Shown piece by piece: positions 10,808 through 21,074 of a DNA stretch of 64,000 nt. The stretch's first letter is position 1; the number at the start of each line of letters is the position of its first letter. The notes beneath the pieces were generated by a model, which was not told the DNA's origin, searched no databases, and was given only the letters and a program-made list of their open reading frames with translations. The position numbers and the translations under genes are program-made. Source of the DNA: Peronospora farinosa (taxonomy: Eukaryota > Oomycota > Peronosporomycetes > Peronosporales > Peronosporaceae); the NCBI GenBank assembly GCA_947646735.1, contig CANTFK010000141.1:174207-238206 (forward strand), in the 5' to 3' direction.

Positions 10808-11127
10808 TGTAATGGGTCTACCTATTACATAAGTAGTTATAGGATTAATACATAATTACATAAGTAGGCATAGGGCAGTATCCGATTAGCGGATACTGCG
10901 CGTCAATTTATTATTGGTTTATTATTGGGGTGCCAGACCCAATAATTAGCCAATAATAAATTGACTTCCATATTTGAGTGGTTCCCATGAGCTAGGGAAC
11001 ATATTCGCACTTACTGCGAATTAAAACTAAAACAAAAATAAAACAGAGTTATATTTACGAGTTAATTAAGAGCGCTTCCTCAACGCCCTTTTAGTGTAAG
11101 ATGGTAACGGGTCCTTAGCCCGTTACA
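10808..11127 (+). repeat. A1 3' LTR
   Basis: TGTAATGGG...CCGTTACA, 320 bp, a near-copy of 3345-3660 with an extra four bases in an A-rich run. It is followed by the target duplication CTCGT. Confidence 0.97.
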
Positions 11128-11132
11128 CTCGT
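11128..11132. repeat. Target-site duplication of A1, right copy
   Basis: CTCGT, matching 3340-3344. Beyond it the minus-strand protease-RT spacer of B1 resumes. Confidence 0.93.
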
Positions 11133-12174
11133 GGATCTTTCCTTCCTTTAGTTCGGACAGAAACAGATCCCACGTCATCTCCGAGAGATTTACTATCTCC
11201 TCGGCAGATGCCAAGACAAGCTGGAGCACCTCAACTGAGGATGCCACCGGCATTTTGTCTTCGACGACCTCGAATAACTCATTCGTAGGTCCGTCCTCTT
11301 GGACCGAGACTGATCCAAGGGTCACTCGTTTCGACGTGCCCTTGATCGTCTTAATACGTCTGGTGCTCTTTTCTCGATTCACCACGACCTTTGACCTGGA
11401 AGAAGGTGTCGTTGCTATCTCAGCTAACGCACTCCTTCCAACCGCACCAGGATCATGGCTCTGTGCCGGTTCTTGTGGCGCTTGACTTCCTGTCAGCCCA
11501 CCATCAGCTGCCACAGGATCTCGGCTCTGTGCAGAACTATTGGACTCATGACTACTTGTCATCGTCTTATTCACTACACCAGTCTTTTCGACCTGGGTAG
11601 GAATATGTGTCACCTGGCTTTCCGCCAGTGCATTCCCAACTACACCACTCCTTTCGAGCTGGGTAGTTCCTGTTGCCGATTGACATACCGTCATCGCACC
11701 CTCGACTGTGTTGGACACAGCATCAGCCAGATAAGCCTCTCGCAAGAGCACATCCTTTCCGGTGTCTTGCGTAGAGCTAGCGACTGTGCGTGTACGCCAG
11801 TCTATCCATGGTTGGTGTTTAGCCAACCAAGGCATGCCTAGGATGAGGTCATACGGACTCTCCATACCTAGCACTGTGAACTTCTCTTTACAAGAGAAGT
11901 CACTGAAACTGAAGGCGAATTCAACTTGAACTCCCTCCGATTTAACGAGCGCGCCGTTCGCTAAACGAACGATTGCCTCTTCTCGCTTGCCATCCTGGCA
12001 AAGCGACTCAGAACTCGCCGGTCTCTTTTTCAGAGCCGCGAATTTCACAAAGTTTTGTGATGCACCCGAATTCACGAGAAGGTTCATCACTTGATCATAG
12101 CCTCGTACTCGAGCGTTATAGACCAAAAGGGTTGAGGTCCGACCTTTCGGTACCTCAGGTACTATGCTACCCAT
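11133..12174 (-). pseudogene. B1 protease and spacer (5' part of pol)
   Basis: Minus-strand frame beginning MGSIVPEVPK. It holds an aspartic-protease-like core with LLVNSGASQNF (Asn where A1 has Asp, so the catalytic Asp is missing) and LILGMPWLAKHQPW. A Ser/Gln/Thr-rich spacer with a faint repeat follows, ending at the A1 insertion. The frame is -1 relative to gag, as expected for frameshifted gag-pol, but a TAA stands immediately before the ATG. The active-site change and the stop show decay. Confidence 0.85.
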
Positions 12175-12218
12175 TTATTCGATCACTCTGAACTTAGGGG
12201 TAGCTTCAGAGTCCGCGA

Positions 12219-12258
12219 CAGTAGGGCATCCCGCCCCTACTGCGCTCCCGCATTTCCC
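12219..12258 (-). promoter_or_regulatory. -1 frameshift signal at B1 gag/pol junction
   Basis: On the minus strand: in-frame heptamer G-GGA-AAT (12258-12252), 9-nt spacer (12251-12243), then a hairpin with 8-bp perfect arms CAGTAGGG and CCCTACTG (12242-12219). The gag TAG lies in the 5' arm. The protease frame is -1. The heptamer differs from A1 and C1 but fits the X-XXY-YYZ rule, and spacer length and hairpin position are identical. Confidence 0.72.
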
Positions 12259-13331
12259 GACCCATCTTGGGCAGGTGCTGAACCCGTGCGTCGTGCACGC
12301 TGGTTTTTCGCACCTCCCTTCGGGTTGGGAGACCTTTTGCTGGCTGCCTTAGCACCAGCAGCTACCTTGGCATAGCAGCGAGCCATCATATGGCCTCGCT
12401 TGCCGCACTTGTAGCAGATCACATCTGCATTGCCCAACTCCATAGGAGTGGCATCAGACTTCTCGGACCACGGCCTGTAATAGGCTGTCGCCGAGGCGCT
12501 GTTGTAGGATTGCTCCTCAACTAAGGCAATGTCAATTGCCTCTTCCATCGTCGCTGGCACCTTTCTGATAAGGGCCTGACGCGATGGGCCGTGCCTAAGT
12601 CCATTCATGAACTTGGCCACCTTGATACGTTCCGGTATCGGTTCCTTATTAATGGACGCCGACAGCGAACGCATCTCCTGCACAAATTCTTGCAGAGAGC
12701 GTTTCGCCTGTCACCAAAAGAAGCGCGCCATAAGCAACACTTCGTTGTTAGGCGGCTGATACATGGCGCGAATCTTTGCCTTAAAGATCGCCCATGATGG
12801 AAATGCATCAGCATTTGCCATCAGCACAGAGTATGCCCACTCTGACGCTTTGCCACGCAAGTTGGACATGGCATACGAAACCATTCTGGTGTCGTCTTCG
12901 ATGAGCTGCGCCACTCCACATTGCTCCACTGCTAATAGCCAGTGAACAATCGTGTGAGGGCTAGTTCCATCAAACTTCGGAGGGTCCATCCGAATGGACC
13001 TTGGTTGAGCAGGCCGGGCAGAGAGCGTCTCAACAGTTCTGTTGAGCGCCTCATTACGTGCCTGCTCAATCCTAAGCTCATCCTGAGTCTTAGTGATGGA
13101 CTCAGCGGTGGCTTGACTGTTTACCTCGGACGCGTTTCTACGCTGTCCGAGCACAAACGCCTCAAATTGCTCCAACTGAGCAACATGTTGCTCAGGAGGA
13201 AAATGCAAGAAATTGACCAGGGCTTGTTCACCAAGTCCCTGCGTCATATGCTCTTCCAACTCCCTATGATGTTGGGAGAGGTGAGGGAAGTCACTACAGT
13301 CCATGTTAAGGACCATCTTAACCACACGCAC
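12237..13331 (-). pseudogene. B1 gag, frameshifted
   Basis: The N-terminal half (13331-12711) begins MRVVKMVLNMD. It carries the gypsy Gag region with VHWLLAVEQC and KASEWAYSVL. The C-terminal half (12683-12237) carries the zinc knuckle C-YK-C-GKRG-H-MMAR-C and ends at the TAG inside the frameshift hairpin. The two halves lie in different frames, with the break at about 12700. Order and length match the intact C1 gag. Confidence 0.88.
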
Positions 13332-13362
13332 GCTCAGAGAGACGGGTCGTGGGAAGGACTAC

Positions 13363-13375
13363 TAGTGCCACCAAG
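13363..13375 (-). other. B1 primer-binding site
   Basis: On the minus strand CTTGGTGGCACTA directly follows the LTR end TCTACA. It is a one-base variant of the TGGTAGCAC site of A1 and C1. Confidence 0.55.
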
Positions 13376-13400
13376 TGTAGACGGGCACTTCTTCGAAGTT
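13376..13400 (-). repeat. B1 5' LTR, terminal fragment left of C1
   Basis: Begins TGTAGACGGGCACTTC, matching the start of the intact B-type LTR at 28654. It is cut after 25 bp by C1 and continues at 21535. Confidence 0.88.
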
Positions 13401-13861
13401 TGTAACGGGGTGAGCCCGTTACATAATATTGACACTTATATGAAGTGTCAATTAAACATATTATTATAACTAATAATATTTTGACAATATTTATCTTTAC
13501 TTATAATATTGTTCCTTGATCTCCTTGAAGTTGGAGATGCCCCTATCATTGGTTGATATGGGCCATTATGTCAGCCAGAGCGCTGACCAATGACCGATGG
13601 ACGCGCGCAATGAGTGGAGGGCAAGTTGTCAACATACATAGTTGTAGTTTAATATAGTTAACATAGGTTATAACAGATTAGTTTTATTAGACAGTTAACC
13701 ATATTAAAAACAGTTTTCTTTTTTTCTCAACTAAGTGTTTGTTTAGTTAATTCCCTTCCTCTGCTCACGTGTACGTGAGGTAATTGAGGCACCTGCTTTC
13801 ACTTTAATCAGTGAAAGTAGACTATACTGTAATCAGTATAATCGGAGGGTGCCTCATTACA
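13401..13861 (+). repeat. C1 5' LTR
   Basis: TGTAACGGGG...TCATTACA. It is a chain of hairpins: the terminal AACGGG/CCCGTT pair, GACACTT...AAGTGTC, AATATTATT...AATAATATT, TTGGTTGATATG with its partner arm, TTTCACT...AGTGAAA and ACTATACTG...CAGTATA. Confidence 0.96.
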
Positions 13862-13863
13862 CC

Positions 13864-13882
13864 TGGTAGCACTTCGTGGTCC
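13864..13882 (+). other. C1 primer-binding site
   Basis: TGGTAGCACTTCGTGG, two bases after the LTR and identical to A1 in its first 13 bases. It suggests an initiator tRNA-Met-like primer. Confidence 0.6.
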
Positions 13883-13961
13883 GTTCAGCGACCACCGCAA
13901 CATCCGCTATGAATCAGCGGGTGATGATCGTCATCACGCAACGCGTGATGATTTCCGCCAT

Positions 13962-15092
13962 TTGAGTGACCTCGAATGGAATGCGGTTCAGCGTATGGCT
14001 GAAACCATCGACGATGCCGCCGTCGGTGCAATTTTACTCTCTTTGGTAGGAGATGAGCAACATGCAACCATCGTTAAGTTCATACAACATGAACTTGACG
14101 AAGTTGTAAAGAAACTCACCTTGCTACAGGAGCAAGGTTCTCAACAGGTTGACCTGTTGAGAGAACAAGGCGCTCAACAACCTGACTTGTTGATGAAGCA
14201 GGGTGCTCAACAGACTGAACTGTTGAGACAACAGCAGGCTAGTGCTGTTGCTGCCGGGTCGACGTATACACGTCGACCCGAGTCCTTGAAGATTGATATC
14301 TCCAAGTACAAGGCAATTGAAAGCGACTCCTTGTTAAGATGGTTCGTCGAACTCGACGATGCCATTGAAGCTCGTCGCATCGATGACGATGCGTTGAAGG
14401 TCAAGTTCGTCATGTCGAACTTGGCAGGACGTGCCAAAGCTTGGGCCTTAGGGCTCAAACTGCATGACCCATACATTTTCCAAACGTATAATGTCTTCAA
14501 GGCGCGGCTCAAACACACGTTTGAACCGCCTCGCGCCGATTTCAGGGCTCGGTCTGAGCTCCTGGATCTGAAACAGGGTAAGCGTGATATACACGATTAC
14601 GCCCAGCACGTACGATACCTCGTTAGCTGTATCGTACTGAACCCAATAGATGAACACACGCAGGTTACTGTGTTCATCAAGGGTCTGACAGATGGTCCTG
14701 TCAAGACCCATCTGTTCCGCTTGGAACTAGAATCGCTGGATCAAGCGATCTCTGCAGCGGAACAGGAGGACTTTAGCCTGCAACAGGCTCACGTCCACTC
14801 GGGGTCCTATCGTCCACCGAAACGACAGGAGGGCGGAGGTCCAGAACCAATGGACCTCTCCTATGTAGAGAGCGAGCGGCCTCGCTCTCCAGGGTACAAG
14901 AGATTGCAAAAGTGCAATCGCTGTCAAAAGTTGGGCCACTACGCTTATGAGTGTAGTGCCCCACGCCCAGTGTCTCGTAACACTGGGAGTGACGATCGTC
15001 CGTCTGCCAAGAAGGGCCAGAGACGTGGGTCCCACGTTGTTGCGATTTCGCAACAACGTGGTGGACCATCAAAAAACGGTCGGGGTCAGTAG
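13962..15092 (+). CDS. C1 gag, uninterrupted (about 376 aa)
   Basis: Capsid-like domain with LLRWFVELDDAIEAR and GRAKAWALGLKL. Upstream is a heptad-like run of Gln/Leu repeats (LLQEQGSQQVDLL...) that could form a coiled coil. Downstream is a zinc knuckle C-NR-C-QKLG-H-YAYE-C, and the frame ends at TAG 15090-15092 in the frameshift hairpin. No ATG occurs in frame upstream of codon 13962 although the frame stays open through the primer site; the first in-frame ATG is about nine codons inside. The true start is therefore unclear. The frame is intact here and in C2 (about five residue differences) while pol is broken in both, so gag seems to be the better-kept gene. Confidence 0.9.
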   Translation: MSDLEWNAVQRMAETIDDAAVGAILLSLVGDEQHATIVKFIQHELDEVVKKLTLLQEQGSQQVDLLREQGAQQPDLLMKQGAQQTELLRQQQASAVAAGSTYTRRPESLKIDISKYKAIESDSLLRWFVELDDAIEARRIDDDALKVKFVMSNLAGRAKAWALGLKLHDPYIFQTYNVFKARLKHTFEPPRADFRARSELLDLKQGKRDIHDYAQHVRYLVSCIVLNPIDEHTQVTVFIKGLTDGPVKTHLFRLELESLDQAISAAEQEDFSLQQAHVHSGSYRPPKRQEGGGPEPMDLSYVESERPRSPGYKRLQKCNRCQKLGHYAYECSAPRPVSRNTGSDDRPSAKKGQRRGSHVVAISQQRGGPSKNGRGQ

Positions 15093-15110
15093 GGGCGGAG
15101 CGCCCTACTG
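15071..15110 (+). promoter_or_regulatory. -1 frameshift signal at C1 gag/pol junction
   Basis: In-frame heptamer A-AAA-AAC (15071-15077), spacer of 9 nt (15078-15086), hairpin 15087-15110 with arms CAGTAGGG-CG and CGCCCTACTG around a GAG loop and one bulged G. The gag UAG sits in the 5' arm. The protease frame is -1 relative to gag and is open from the heptamer onward. This is the layout known from retroviral gag-pro signals. Confidence 0.85.
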
Positions 15111-18100
15111 ATCCAGCAACGTCAAGAGAGTTCGTGGGACTCTTGACGAAGGTTGCTCCCAACACACAGTCACTGTGTGTTGCCGCTCCCAGTGATGAGG
15201 TATCCCTCATCACCTTGAAGATCGAAGTGACAAAGAACATGTCACTTCGCACCCTAGTTGATTGTGGGGCTTCGAAAAACTTTGTTCGATGCCAATCGCT
15301 AGATGATCGTAGGCTCAAATATATTGAGCGCGAGACCCCTCCAACGAGGATGACGGTTCGCCTTGCAACTAACGCATCCGTAACAGTAAAGAAACGTGTA
15401 GTGGGAATTCACTACACGCTTAAAGGCAAAAAGTACGATGATGATCTCATCGTACTTGATCTGGATGACAAATTTAATGTCATCCTAGGATTACCATGAC
15501 TCAGAAGGTACGAGCCATGGGTCAGCTAGCAGCATCGAACCGTGAAGATGCCTGCCGCTTGTTCATCAGATGGCCATCTGATGAACGTCTTGGAGCGTTC
15601 ACAAGCGTGTGAATGTACTACGAGTGAGTGTGATGGCCTCACTTGTGGTTCGGTCGTTAGTACGACTGCACAAGAACTCAGCGTGACTGTCTGTCACGCT
15701 GTGGAGCAAGCTGCCTGCGGCTGTGCACAAGCACAGGCAGCGCCGAAGGTCCACCACTCGAATAAGTCGAGTGGACCGGGACATGAATGCTCGCCTAGAG
15801 GGCAACATTCACCGAAGAGTAAACCGGTTGCCCAGAAGCGGCCACAAGGTAATCCTAGATTAACTGGAGAGTTGATCGTAGAGGATCTCGCTGTGGTTGC
15901 GCCACCACAGCTAGAGGAAGTCGATGGAACAGGTTCCATCGAACCTGCGGGAATAAGTCCCCAGGAAGTAACCGATATGTTGAACGTCTTGATAATGACG
16001 GATCAAATGTAGGCGCTTATGATTGCGCCTCCAAAGTTAACTTCGGAGATAACTCAGTTGGCTAGGCTAGAACCTAAAAGGTTCTTGCGTGATCTGCGTA
16101 GTGGAAAAGTCAAGCAGATCTGTGTGCTCGTCGCAGAGGACGAGTACATGACTGACATTCGGTCAGCAACAGTTTTTGCCGAGAACGAACGGGTTCTCAG
16201 CAGCTCATCAATTGACGAGAGTGTCCTTGATGAGAAGACTCGGATTGAGCGATATACATCGCAATCCTGGAAGTCGCTGAAGTCAAATCCTTTGTATAAG
16301 GATTTGGTCGAATTCAAGGATGTTTTCCCTGAATCCGTTCCGTGCGAGTTGCCTAAGGATAGAGGTACTCGACACGAGATCGACCTTGTTCCTGGCACAA
16401 AATATTGTATCATGGAGCAGTGGCCACTGCCTCGGGAACAGATCGAGGCGATTGACAAGTTCTATGCCGATCGCCTAGCAGCGGGCCATGTGAGGGAGTC
16501 AACTTCACCTCACAGCTCTCCGACCTTCTGTGTGCGCAAGGCCACAGGAGGGTGGCGGATAGTACACGCGTTCAATAAGTTGAACGCTGCAACGATACCG
16601 GCGCAAACGCCGATACCGAGAAAGGACGTAATCATAGATGGTATGTCTAAGAGTACCATCTTTTCGTCCATGGATCTGATGGATGGTTTCTATCAGATCC
16701 TTATGCGTGAACGGGACATCCCGTACACAGCAGTGAGCACTCCCAGTGGTATGCTCTGGGAATGGTTGGTGATGACGCAAGGGCTTAGTAATGCACCAGC
16801 CACATTCAATAGATGTATTTCACATCTATTGAGACCGGTGGGCGAATTCGCACCGAGTTACTTCGATGATGTGTTCGTCCATAGTCGGGCTATGGACGGA
16901 AAACCGACGTGGAAGTCCATAGACTCCACGTCCGTAAGGTTCTTACACTTATGCGCGAGCATAAGTTGTACGCCAACCTCAAGAAGTGTATATTCGCAGC
17001 TAGCGAAATACCACTTCTTGGGTGCATCGTCGGAAAGAATGGCGTACGCCCTGATCCAGAAAAGATCAAGGCGATCACCGACTGGCCAGTGCCAGTCGAT
17101 GTCAAGGGACTAAGGAAGTTCCTTGGGATAGCGGCGTACTTGCACAAGTACTCGCGCAATTACGCCAAAATGATAGTACATCTTTCTTGTTTACTCAAGA
17201 AAAATGTAAAGTGGAATTGGAACGCTGACTGTCAGCGTTCCTTTGAACGTATCAAGCAAAGCTTGGTGCAATCGCCAGTATTGGCGATTGCCGATCAAGA
17301 CAGACCATTTCATGTGGTCTGTGACGCCAGTGATTTTTCAATCGGCTGTGCACTGATGCAATATGATACAGACGGCGCAGAGCGTGTCGTCTGTTATCAA
17401 TCGCGTCAGCTGCAACCAGCCGAGCGCAATTACCCGGTGCATGACAAGGAACTCCTTGCCATGAAGTATGCACTGGCTAAGTTTCGCGTCTATCTCTTAG
17501 TAGATAGACCGTTCATTGTGTATACAGACCATGCGTCACTACGCACGGCTGTAAACAGTCCACACCTTTCGCAACGGATGGCGAGATGGTTGTCGTTCTT
17601 CGCGGAGTACAACTTCTCCGTGAAGTATAAACCGGGACGACTTAACGTCGTCGCCGATGCTCTTTCACGTCGGCCTGACCTAGAGCCGACTGTGCAATCC
17701 GACAGTGATGTGAGCACCACTGTTGCCACGCTGAGTACCAGCGTCTTGTCGTCGAGCTTACTCGACGACATTAGAAGGGCATGCGCACAAAATAATGATC
17801 TTGTACGCCTGATGGAGTACCTCAAACAACCCATCCACGCAAGCTAAGAAGCGCTTGCTTGCCATGTATCGATCTTCTCTAGATCGATACACCCAGCGGG
17901 ACGGCTTACTGTACTACACAGCCGTCAACAACGACACGCCTCGTGTCGTTGTACCGCCACAACATGATCTCAGGTTACGGATCATGTTTGAATGTCACGA
18001 TGCACCAATAAGTGGGCATCGCGGCCGTGAGAAGACTTACCTCACGGTCAGTCGCGACTTTTATTGGCCACGTCAGTATAAGTTTGTGCGCAAGTACGTG

Positions 18101-19939
18101 CGTGCTTGCGAGGTGTGTCAACGAGTGAAGCCTAGTCCTTCACTCCGTGCACCATTGCAGCCTCTAACTGTTCCGGCAGAGTGCTGGGAGTCCGTATCAA
18201 TGGACTTCGTCTTTGTGTTTCCCAAAGACGCTCACGGGAATAATGGTATTCTCGTGTTTGTAGACAGGTTCAGCAAGATGGTACATCTTGTTGCTGTACC
18301 GTAGTCGATCACAGCAGAGGGCTGTGCTCGAGTGTCTATTGATACAATCTTTCGATTGCACGAGTTACCCCGTGAACTTGTGTCCGATAGGGACCCCCGG
18401 TTCACGGCTGAGTTTTGGCGTTCCGTGTTCCAAACACTTGGAACACGGCTCACAGTGTCTACTTCTGACCATCCAGCAACTGATGGTCAGACTGAACGCG
18501 CCAATCGCGTCCTCGAAGACATTTTTTCGAGGGTACGTCCACTCGTTTACGAGTTGAAGCGAGTTCTTGTCGATGGTCGAATTCGCCATCAACAACTCCG
18601 TGCATGCTTCCACGACGCATACACCGTTCTACGTGAATGGCCTTTGCCATCCACGTGTCCCCACCTGAATAGAAAATGACTCTAATTTAAGGGGGGGGGA
18701 GGGACTCGCTCGAGCGAGAACCAATCTGGCTCTTGCTCATCTGGTTACTTTCGCGTCGACCATTACGTCGTCGCGAAAGTAACCGAAGTCGTACCATTCG
18801 ACTTCGGTGAAGAGGAAGAAATTGAGAGCGATGAAGCTCTTACTGATAACGATGCTGAAGATATCAGCATTGTTCGAGGTATCACAAGTGAAATCAGTAA
18901 TGTTCTCGCTGAATTAGTAACCGATATCTCTGCAGTGCACTCACAATGCACTGCAGATAAAAGCAACGAGTCAGCTGAGGATTTCCTGCTGACTCGTGAA
19001 GCGGTAGTCCGTTTCGTGCAAAACTCCATCGCAGAAGCGGTGGATAAGCAAAAGCGAAACGCAGACAATAATGGAAGGGCAAATGCTCAGAAATTTATTG
19101 AAGGTGATTTAGTTTTACTGTCAACAGTAAACCTACCTACACATGTAGTGACTAACGTGGGCAGCAATAAATTGTTGCCTAAGTACATCGTCCCGTCTCG
19201 TGTATTGCGCCGCCTAGGCAACGCATACACGATCGAGTTGCCACGCAGGATGCGTACGCATCCTACGTTTTACGTGGGACGTCTTCGTCCGTACGTTCAG
19301 TACGCGGCTTCTTCGAACGCCGAAGATAGCCATTACTCTCAAGAATCCCCTTCAGATTCTTGTTGTTACGAACCAGATTCGATACCTGGTCGTGTAGAGA
19401 TGAGATCGTCCCATGATATAGGACGATCTCCTGACGAGCTGTCGCCAGCTCGTTACTTAGAGAATGAAGCCGCCGTTCATACTCCAATAGTGCGACAGCA
19501 CTGTTTGCCCGAGACTTCTCATGGTCAAACCCAAGCTGTCGCACAATGTCCTCTAAGCGGCGACGCTTATCCCGTTCGTGATCAACATCACAACGGAGCT
19601 CACGAGTTACACGGGCAAACCCGTCTAACTCAGCAGCCAAGTCCGATAGAAGAATCGGACAGGGTTTTTCCTCCACCACCGCATCCGCTGGTGGACTCCC
19701 ATGGCGGGAAGCGCTTCCTCGTGGAACGCTTACTAAATCACCGCGAGATGAAGTGAACTCGAGCGAGTTATCTCGTCCGGTGGCGTGGCTATCCGCCTTC
19801 GGCGGATAGCTGGGAACCTCGGGCCCAACTGATGGCCGACGTTCTTGACCTTGTCGAACAGTACAACAAGGAACATCCGATGGTGAAGGGCCATCGGAAA
19901 ACGAACGCCCAGCGCGCTCGTAAAGGGATTGCAAAGTAG
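15111..19939 (+). pseudogene. C1 pol: protease, RT, RNase H, integrase, chromodomain (broken)
   Basis: Protease has TLVDCGASKNF (Cys where Asp-Ser is usual) and VILGLP, followed by TGA at 15497 in place of a conserved Trp. Then come a spacer, RT (16019-17113) with YFDDVFVHS, RNase H (VCDASDFSIGCAL), the integrase zinc finger ending CEVCQRVKP, the core (MDFVFVFPKD, VSDRDPRF, GQTERAN) and a chromodomain with YLVRWRGY and SWEP. Lesions: one-base loss near 15994, a frame change near 16900, stop near 17845, TAG at 18302, frame change near 18530, and TGA at 19754 just before the chromodomain. Palindromes run through the whole reading frame. Confidence 0.9.
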
Positions 19940-21033
19940 CAATTCCTTCACGCATCTCAGAAAAGATGCGAGCCCTCCACCAGGGCTCAGTAAGGAGGTA
20001 CGCCTCCTTAGGTGCTCTTGACGAGGTGCTCAGGCACCCCGGGCATGGGTCGCCCCAAGAGAGGCATAACAGGCCTGCCTCTCTAGATAACCGGTGCAAA
20101 CGATAGCATTCACCGGACGTACTTCGTTTCTCAAACTTATTGCGGCTAGCATAAAGTCTTTGAAACCAAGCCTCTTTCCCAACGTTTAAAACGTTGGTGA
20201 TAAACGCGTTCCAAGATTGGAGGAACGCGTCAGCCTCACGCTTCTTGTGTGGGCCATACCATCGATGTTCAAGAAATACATCGATGTAATAGTCGTTCTC
20301 AGTGCGAAAGTTCTTCGCACTGGCGTCAAGCCATGAAGCTTTGACGCATCAAACAACGGTATGGGAACCGTTCGTTGGTCTTTCCAGACCAACGATCAAT
20401 CAGATGCTTAGGTAGCATCTATGGCTTGCGATCAGGAGCAAGACGCAATACGTTGCGGTCTAAATCCTCCTGCGTGGTGTCAATAGAAGTACCGACACCA
20501 CGAGCATTAGTGTCAACAGAAGTACCGACACTATGATTATTGATGTCAGTAGAAGCACTGACATCACCCTTACGGTCCCCACCCGAGTCACTATCCTTCG
20601 ACTCGTTTGACGAGTCGTCTGATTCATCAGACGACCCGAACATTTCACGGTACATTGATTCACTCAATGTACCACGATCTCTCTTCGTAACACTTGACGA
20701 CGAGGTATCACCCCGGGGAGAGCCCGGGAGTGACACAGGTGGCTTTGAGTCGGATGCGTCATCCGACTCACCAGAGTAGTCAACGACTAACTCTGGGTCA
20801 ACATCTTCACGTGGCGAAGCGCTACGTGAACCTGCAACAGGCGTTGCAGGCTGATGATGAATTCCAGCAGACACATTAGTGTCTGCTGGCTGAGGCTGTG
20901 AAGCCTCAGTAGCGGCTGCACACAGGCGTGCAGCCGAGCTCTTAGCTGCCTTAGCAGCGACGCGCATTGACTTTGTCATAGCGTAATTGTTGAATGAAAG
21001 AAAATTCAACAAGTGCTCCTTTCTTATAGTCAC
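19263..21033 (-). pseudogene. C1 antisense ORF, split by one stop and one frame change
   Basis: Minus strand, starting about 40 bp inside the 3' LTR. The N-terminal part (21033-20419, 204 codons) is Ala- then Ser/Asp-rich and contains PELVVDYSGESDD. A TAG and a frame change around 20419-20345 follow. The C-terminal part (to 19263) contains FLQSWNAFI, a Cys motif with PCPGC and an extended coiled-coil-like segment (RRRLEDIVRQLGF, then VSNLVRNNKNLKG). It overlaps the last 680 bases of pol. The VDY motif recurs in B2 and D1 and the SW-AFI and Cys motifs recur in A1. Function unknown. Confidence 0.6.
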
Positions 21034-21060
21034 TAAACATCACTAATGTGACTGTTGGTT

Positions 21061-21074
21061 GAGGGAGGGGGTGA
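21061..21074 (+). other. C1 polypurine tract
   Basis: GAGGGAGGGGGTGA directly before the 3' LTR. Confidence 0.85.

Larger units (their letters stand above)
3345..11127 (+). mobile_element. Ty3/gypsy element A1, complete with both LTRs
   Basis: A 7.8-kb element bounded by LTRs of 316 and 320 bp and by the duplicated target CTCGT. Order is LTR, primer site, gag, protease, 66-bp repeat array, RT, RNase H, integrase, chromodomain, antisense ORF, polypurine tract, LTR. The two LTRs differ by about five substitutions and one 4-base indel by eye, so insertion is recent. Coding capacity is nevertheless lost: a stop inside gag (4554), a one-base insertion after the gag-pol junction, a 4-base deletion in the repeat array and a TAG in RT (6998-7000). 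It sits in the protease-RT spacer of the older element B1. Confidence 0.96.

Noticed and set aside
14141..14280. CRISPR-like array of short palindromes
   Set aside because: The hairpins have different sequences and no constant repeat with unique spacers. They lie in gag codons of a eukaryotic retroelement.
15497..15499. UGA read as Trp or selenocysteine in the C family
   Set aside because: Host genes in the same window (spermidine synthase, CCR4-type gene) end in UGA, and other stops and frame changes in C1 show simple decay.
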